A DNA stretch of 10,214 bases from Deltaproteobacteria bacterium. Lineage in GTDB: Bacteria; Desulfobacterota; Desulfobacteria; Desulfobacterales; Desulfatibacillaceae. Position 1 is the stretch's first letter, and every line of letters begins with the position of its first letter. Of the stretch, positions 6,522 through 10,214 are shown one piece after another. The DNA lies in contig JAKAGN010000059.1 of assembly GCA_021815525.1 (NCBI GenBank), forward strand, positions 1 through 10,214, read 5' to 3'. The notes under the pieces were generated by a model, which saw only the letters and a program-made list of their open reading frames with translations, ran no database searches and had not been told where the DNA came from. A program made the translations under genes and the position numbers.

Positions 6522-6531
6522 GGTACGTACC
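6522..6531. repeat. 10-bp perfect palindrome between ligase and OYE genes
   Basis: GGTACGTACC is fully self-complementary and lies in the 41-base gap between the ligase stop and the OYE start. It may be an operator or merely chance. Confidence 0.2.
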
Positions 6532-6539
6532 GGAATTGC

Positions 6540-8093
6540 CTACCCGATTGAACGCTTATGGTCTTTCCAGAACTCCTGCTTGAGTTCCTTTCGCAAAATC
6601 TTTCCTATGGGGGTCTTGGGAAGAGCCTCCTGAAAAACCACCGTCTTGGGGCATTTGTAACCTGCAAGCCTCGCCTTGCAGTGAGCGATAAGCTCCTCCG
6701 CGCCGGCTTTTGCTCCTGGTTTGAGAACAACTACAGCCTGGACTCTCTCGCCCCATCTTTCATCTGGCGCCGAGACCACCGCGCACTCCAGCACCGCCTG
6801 GTGTTCGTAAAGAACGTTTTCGGTTTCCTGGGGATAGACGTTTTCCCCGCCGGTCACGATCATGTCGGCCTTGCGATCCACCAGGAACAGGTAGCCTTCC
6901 TCGTCCAGGTACCCCATGTCGCCCATGTGGAGCCATCCGTCCCGCAGCACCTGGCCCGTCAGCTCCGGGTTTTTCCAGTACCCCATCATCACGTGCCGGC
7001 CCTTTACGGCCACCTCGCCTATTTTGCCCGGCGGAAGCGGATTGCCGTTCTCGTCCAGAATCCTAACCTCGGAGCAGACGGCCGGTTTTCCGGCGCTGGC
7101 CAGGAGGCGAGAGCCAGGCCCGGAAACATGGTGGTCCTCCATGGGCAGGAAGCTGACCGGACCGCCCGCGGTTTCCGTGCTGCCGTAACCCTGGGCAAAG
7201 AGGGAACCGAAGCGGCCAATGCACTTCTTGAGATTTTCAGGCGGGAAAGGGCTTCCGGCATAGGTTAGGAGTTGAAGACTTCCCAGATCGTACCGGTCCA
7301 CGAGAGGATACTCCATGAGCCAGGTGTAAACGGTGGGCACCAGGTTCATGTGGGTGCATCGTTCGTCCTGTATGAGCCTAAGGATTTCCCCAAGGTCCAG
7401 CTTCCTGTTGATGACAACCTTGCCCCCCGCCAAGAGGAGCAGGAACACCGGCCAGATGGACACGTGAAAAAGGGGCAGGACGAAACAGGTGGAATCGGTG
7501 GAGCGGACTCCGGCGATCACTGCCATGGAGGTGACCGCGGTCATGAGGTTGCGGTGGGAGAGCATCACGCCCTTGGGATGGCCGGTTGTGCCACCGGTGT
7601 ACATCAATACCGCCAGGTCATTTTCGTCCACGACAGCATCCGGCTCCCGATCCGGCATGTCCCGTATCAGGTCCTCCAGGAACACTGTGCCGATAGAGGC
7701 CTTTTCCAGGGCGATGACAGGCCCCAGGGAAGGTATCTGGCCGCCGATGGCCGCAGCCCTTTGCTCGTATCCTTCTCCCGCGAACAATAGATTCGCTTCC
7801 GAGTCTTCGAGAATGTGCGTAATTTCGTTGTCCGCAAGCCTGAAGTTCAACGGCACCACGCAGGCGCCAATTTTCACGGCCGCAAAATAGGCGGTAAGGT
7901 AGCGGTCGCTGTTCTCGCCGAGAATGGCTATCCTGTCGCCCTTTACAATGCCCCGGGCGGCCAGGGCATTGGCCAGCCGGTTTACACGCAAGTTGAATTC
8001 CCGGTGGGTCAGCCTGATTTCCTCGAACACCACCGCCGTCCGATCTCCGTAAAACAGCGCGCTCTTGCGGGGAATGTCGCCCAGTGTGTACAT
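6540..8093 (-). CDS. AMP-forming acyl-CoA ligase (ANL superfamily)
   Basis: A 517-residue adenylate-forming ligase that would activate a carboxylic acid with ATP to an acyl-adenylate and then to a CoA thioester in the cytoplasm. All core motifs are present: the phosphate loop YTGGTTGHPKGVMLSHRN at 165-182, GYGSTET at 302-308, WLHMGDMGYLDEEGYLFLVDR at 387-407, the hinge region DMIVTGGENVYPQE at 410-423 and PKTPIGKILRKEL at 492-504 with catalytic Lys498. Length is normal for medium/long-chain or aromatic acid ligases. Substrate cannot be decided from motifs. AGGAGGG, 6 nt before the ATG, supports the start. It follows the acyl-CoA dehydrogenase, with palindrome element B between them, and precedes the OYE-family gene. 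It would be the entry step of the pathway. Confidence 0.92.
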   Translation of the reverse strand: MYTLGDIPRKSALFYGDRTAVVFEEIRLTHREFNLRVNRLANALAARGIVKGDRIAILGENSDRYLTAYFAAVKIGACVVPLNFRLADNEITHILEDSEANLLFAGEGYEQRAAAIGGQIPSLGPVIALEKASIGTVFLEDLIRDMPDREPDAVVDENDLAVLMYTGGTTGHPKGVMLSHRNLMTAVTSMAVIAGVRSTDSTCFVLPLFHVSIWPVFLLLLAGGKVVINRKLDLGEILRLIQDERCTHMNLVPTVYTWLMEYPLVDRYDLGSLQLLTYAGSPFPPENLKKCIGRFGSLFAQGYGSTETAGGPVSFLPMEDHHVSGPGSRLLASAGKPAVCSEVRILDENGNPLPPGKIGEVAVKGRHVMMGYWKNPELTGQVLRDGWLHMGDMGYLDEEGYLFLVDRKADMIVTGGENVYPQETENVLYEHQAVLECAVVSAPDERWGERVQAVVVLKPGAKAGAEELIAHCKARLAGYKCPKTVVFQEALPKTPIGKILRKELKQEFWKDHKRSIG

Positions 8094-8142
8094 GGAACCC
8101 TCCTAATGCGACTTCTAACTGCCCGTTGAAAAAGGCCGGGTA

Positions 8143-8268
8143 AGAAGCCTGGATAAAACGATGAAATGCAAGGAAGACCGGGCCGGGCGGGGAGGAATAG
8201 CACTTACGGTACATGACGACCCGCCCGGCCCGGTCTGACACAGCAGTTCGCGTTTTAGACAGGCTTCT
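8143..8268. repeat. Long imperfect palindrome, element B
   Basis: A 126-bp inverted repeat. The outer stem AGAAGCCTG (8143-8151) pairs with CAGGCTTCT (8260-8268), and TAAAACG pairs with CGTTTTA. The inner stem is a perfect 16-bp G/C-rich stretch, GACCGGGCCGGGCGGG (8176-8191) with its complement at 8220-8235. The 28-nt loop begins GAGGAATAGCACTT and contains GTACATGACGA. Loop and internal motifs (TGCAAGG left, CAGCA right) match element A, but stems have their own sequence. The right end overlaps the stop codon of the acyl-CoA dehydrogenase gene (TAG, complement of 8267-8269). No T-run follows, so it is not a standard terminator. Confidence 0.87.
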
Positions 8269-9430
8269 ATGACCAGGATTTGGGCAGCCCCTGAAACTGC
8301 ATCAGCATGTTTCGGCTCATTTCGTTGGATATGGGCGAAAACTGGATCTGGAAGGAGTCCCGAAGATACATCTGCATGGGAAACTCCTTGCATATGCCGT
8401 ATCCCCCCATGATCTCGGCGCCGTGTACCGCAGCGTGCAACGCACCCTCTGCGGCAACTAGCTTCGCCATGGTGGCCTCAACGTGGTAAGGCTTTCCGGC
8501 GTCGTGGAGCCAGGCCGCCTTGTAGGTTATGTTCCGGGCGTTCTCCAGGTTGATGAACATGTCTGAAAGGTACTTCTGAAGTATCTGGAACCGGCTGATG
8601 GGGCCGCCGAAGGCCTGTCGCTGTTGGGCGTAATTCATGGCATACTCGTAGCAGGCCGCGATGATGCCCACACCCATCATGGCCACCCCTATGCGCTCCG
8701 GGTTCAGGACCGCGAGCATCTCGTACCAGCCGTTACCCCTGGTGCCCAGCATGTTTTCTTTTGGGATTTCAACGTTGTCGAAGAAGACCTCCACCGAGTC
8801 GCAGTGGTGGAAGCTGATCTTGGGCACCCGGCTGATGCGGATCCCCTTTGACTTTCCGGGAACCAGAAAAACCGAGAGCGAGCGGCTGGGCTTGGCTCCC
8901 GGATCGGTTTTAGCGATGACGATCATGTAATCCGCCACGTGCGCCCCGGTGATGAAGATCTTCTGACCGTTGATAACCCAGGAGTCGCCTTTTTCTTCCG
9001 CAGCCGTGGAAATGGAGCCCAGTATGTCGGTGCCTCCGGCCGGCTCCGTAAGAGCCATGCACATCTTGAGCTCGCCCTTGCCTAGCCTGGGAAGGAGCTC
9101 GGACTTCTGAGCCTCGCTTCCCAATTCCGCGATGAAGCGGGTCCCGAAGCCGATGGTGGCGCCCACCGCGTTGGCCACCGAAAGCGACGCCTTGCATACC
9201 TGCTCGAACCCCAGCATCAGGTCCACCATGGGCAGGCCGTCTCCGCCGTACTGCTCGGGAATGCCGCTGTTGAAAAGACCCACGTCCGCAAACTTCTTCC
9301 AGAGCTCGTCCGGCACGAAATCCACGTTGTCGTCCATCCAAAGGACGTATTCGTGGGAAAGCTCCTTTTTGCAGAAATTGGACATTTCACGAACGAGCAT
9401 TTCCTGCTGCTTGGAAAGGGAAAAATCCAT
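8267..9430 (-). CDS. Acyl-CoA dehydrogenase with non-canonical C-terminal active site
   Basis: A 387-residue acyl-CoA dehydrogenase, FAD-dependent and expected to pass electrons to ETF, that would desaturate an acyl-CoA. It has the normal three-part fold: an N-terminal helical part (MDFSLSKQQEMLVREM to GIPEQYGGDG), a middle beta domain (CMALTEPAGGTDI at 124-136, WVINGQKIFITGA at 151-163, VEVFFDNVEIPKEN), and a C-terminal helical part (NPERIGVAMMGVGI at 243-256, QQRQAFGGPISRFQ, IMGGYGICKEFPMQMYLRD). The usual end motif YEGTNEIQR reads SPISNEMSR here, so the position of the catalytic Glu (MCAD Glu376) is Pro366. Glu245 in NPER on helix G is where isovaleryl- and long-chain dehydrogenases keep their base. 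AAGGAGG upstream of the ATG supports the start. It follows the hydratase gene by 58 bases. Confidence 0.92.
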   Translation of the reverse strand: MDFSLSKQQEMLVREMSNFCKKELSHEYVLWMDDNVDFVPDELWKKFADVGLFNSGIPEQYGGDGLPMVDLMLGFEQVCKASLSVANAVGATIGFGTRFIAELGSEAQKSELLPRLGKGELKMCMALTEPAGGTDILGSISTAAEEKGDSWVINGQKIFITGAHVADYMIVIAKTDPGAKPSRSLSVFLVPGKSKGIRISRVPKISFHHCDSVEVFFDNVEIPKENMLGTRGNGWYEMLAVLNPERIGVAMMGVGIIAACYEYAMNYAQQRQAFGGPISRFQILQKYLSDMFINLENARNITYKAAWLHDAGKPYHVEATMAKLVAAEGALHAAVHGAEIMGGYGICKEFPMQMYLRDSFQIQFSPISNEMSRNMLMQFQGLPKSWS

Positions 9431-9488
9431 GTTGCCTCCTTGAAACTATTTGGAGCCCTGTTTCCGTCTTTTATGCTCCTTTGGGCGG

Positions 9489-10214
9489 TCAGGGGGTCTG
9501 CCTGTATGCCGCAAGCAGAGTCTGGATATCGGGGGCGTGCACCAGCCAGGTTATGCCGTTGCGCTCCACCGCAAGGGCCGTTTCCAGGGGCGCTCCGTCG
9601 GCGGAGCAGGCCATGACCTCCTTTGCCATGCGAAGCGCTATGGGTTTCTTGGATGCGATCTGCGCCACCGCTTCCTCGAACTTGGCGTCGAACTCTTCGT
9701 CCGCAAAAACCCTGGTCAAAAGGCCCATTTCGTACATCTGGGTTGCCGTGTAGTCCTTGCGGCCCGAATAGATGATCTCGCGCGCCCGAAAAAGCGGCAT
9801 GCTCCGCACGATACGGGTGGTGCCGCCCCATCCGGGAAGAATCCCCATGTTGATTTCGGTGAAGCCCATCCTGGCGGAAGCCCGCGCATACAGGAGGTCG
9901 CAGCAGAGTGCCAGCTCCAGGCCGCCCGCAAGACAGTGGCCGTTGATCCTGCCCAAAATGACCTTGCCGCACTGGGCCATTGCCCGGCCCACGTCCGCAC
10001 CCTGATGAGCCATCCAGTCCAGGCATCTTGAGTGCTCGGCAAGGGAGGGGAACACGGAAAGGTCGCCCCCGGAGCAGAATGCTTTCTCCCCGGCCCCGGT
10101 CAGAACAACGACACCTACGGAATTTTCATCCCGCACCCGCCGAAAGGCGGAAACAAGCTCTTCGGCCATGGCCCGGTCTATGGCGTTGTGCTTGTCCGGG
10201 CGGTTCAGCACGTC
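9489..10214 (-). CDS. Enoyl-CoA hydratase/isomerase, N-terminus outside window
   Basis: A crotonase-family enzyme; about 241 residues are visible and the frame runs off the right edge. The GTG near 10211 is most likely internal, since the family normally has about 10-20 residues before the LNRPDKHNAI segment. It would hydrate or isomerise an enoyl-CoA. Oxyanion-hole and substrate-loop motifs are AFCSGGDLS (residues 44-52 from that GTG) and GHCLAGGLELALCCDLLYA. Both glutamates used by rat hydratase (Glu144 and Glu164) have equivalents, Glu99 (GGLEL) and Glu119 (FTEIN), so hydratase activity is plausible. GILPGWGGTTRIVR is typical. It is the first visible gene of the minus-strand cluster and lies 58 bases before the dehydrogenase gene. 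Confidence 0.9.
   Translation of the reverse strand, partial: DVLNRPDKHNAIDRAMAEELVSAFRRVRDENSVGVVVLTGAGEKAFCSGGDLSVFPSLAEHSRCLDWMAHQGADVGRAMAQCGKVILGRINGHCLAGGLELALCCDLLYARASARMGFTEINMGILPGWGGTTRIVRSMPLFRAREIIYSGRKDYTATQMYEMGLLTRVFADEEFDAKFEEAVAQIASKKPIALRMAKEVMACSADGAPLETALAVERNGITWLVHAPDIQTLLAAYRQTP

Noticed and set aside
8143..8268. Element B as an ordinary factor-independent terminator
   Set aside because: The stem is far longer than usual, no T-run follows, and it shares a conserved loop and internal motifs with element A.
1..10214. CRISPR arrays, tRNA or rRNA genes, classic defence systems
   Set aside because: No regularly spaced direct repeats, tRNA-like cloverleaf sequence, rRNA stretches or defence-type domains were found on reading.

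Overview
The window looks like chromosomal DNA from an anaerobic, GC-rich bacterium that degrades organic acids, most plausibly a Desulfobacterota or syntroph-type organism. This is an inference from gene content: an Old Yellow Enzyme-family oxidoreductase with an Fe-S motif, acyl-CoA metabolism genes, an amidohydrolase of the decarboxylase type and a TRAP-type solute-binding protein. No 16S or other taxonomic marker is present.

Layout. Positions 1-365 (+) hold the 3' part of an alpha/beta hydrolase. Positions 366-1640 are accessory, visibly more A/T-rich in the first 700 bases, and contain a 52-codon ORF with a strong ribosome binding site (- strand), a helix-turn-helix protein fragment, and a decayed IS630-family transposase whose catalytic-core start is joined in frame to that fragment. 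From 1739 to the right edge every convincing gene is on the minus strand. In transcription order (right to left) they are: enoyl-CoA hydratase (5' end outside the window), acyl-CoA dehydrogenase, palindrome element B, acyl-CoA ligase, OYE-family flavoprotein, palindrome element A, amidohydrolase, a hairpin, a TRAP solute-binding protein, and a PlsC-like acyltransferase.

How the genes may work together. The TRAP binding protein could capture an organic acid, the ligase would make its CoA thioester, and the acyl-CoA dehydrogenase, hydratase and OYE-type reductase would carry out oxidation, hydration and enoate/dienoyl reduction. The amidohydrolase-2 protein could decarboxylate or hydrolyse a ring-derived or carboxylated intermediate. 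The substrate cannot be read from the sequence, and no thiolase, hydroxyacyl-CoA dehydrogenase or TRAP permease lies in the window.

The most unusual signal is a pair of ~127-bp imperfect palindromes (4979-5106 and 8143-8268). They share a conserved loop and asymmetric internal motifs, but their stems differ in sequence while remaining self-complementary, and each overlaps the stop codon of the gene upstream of it in the cluster. Second is an acyl-CoA dehydrogenase in which the usual C-terminal catalytic glutamate position reads as proline.
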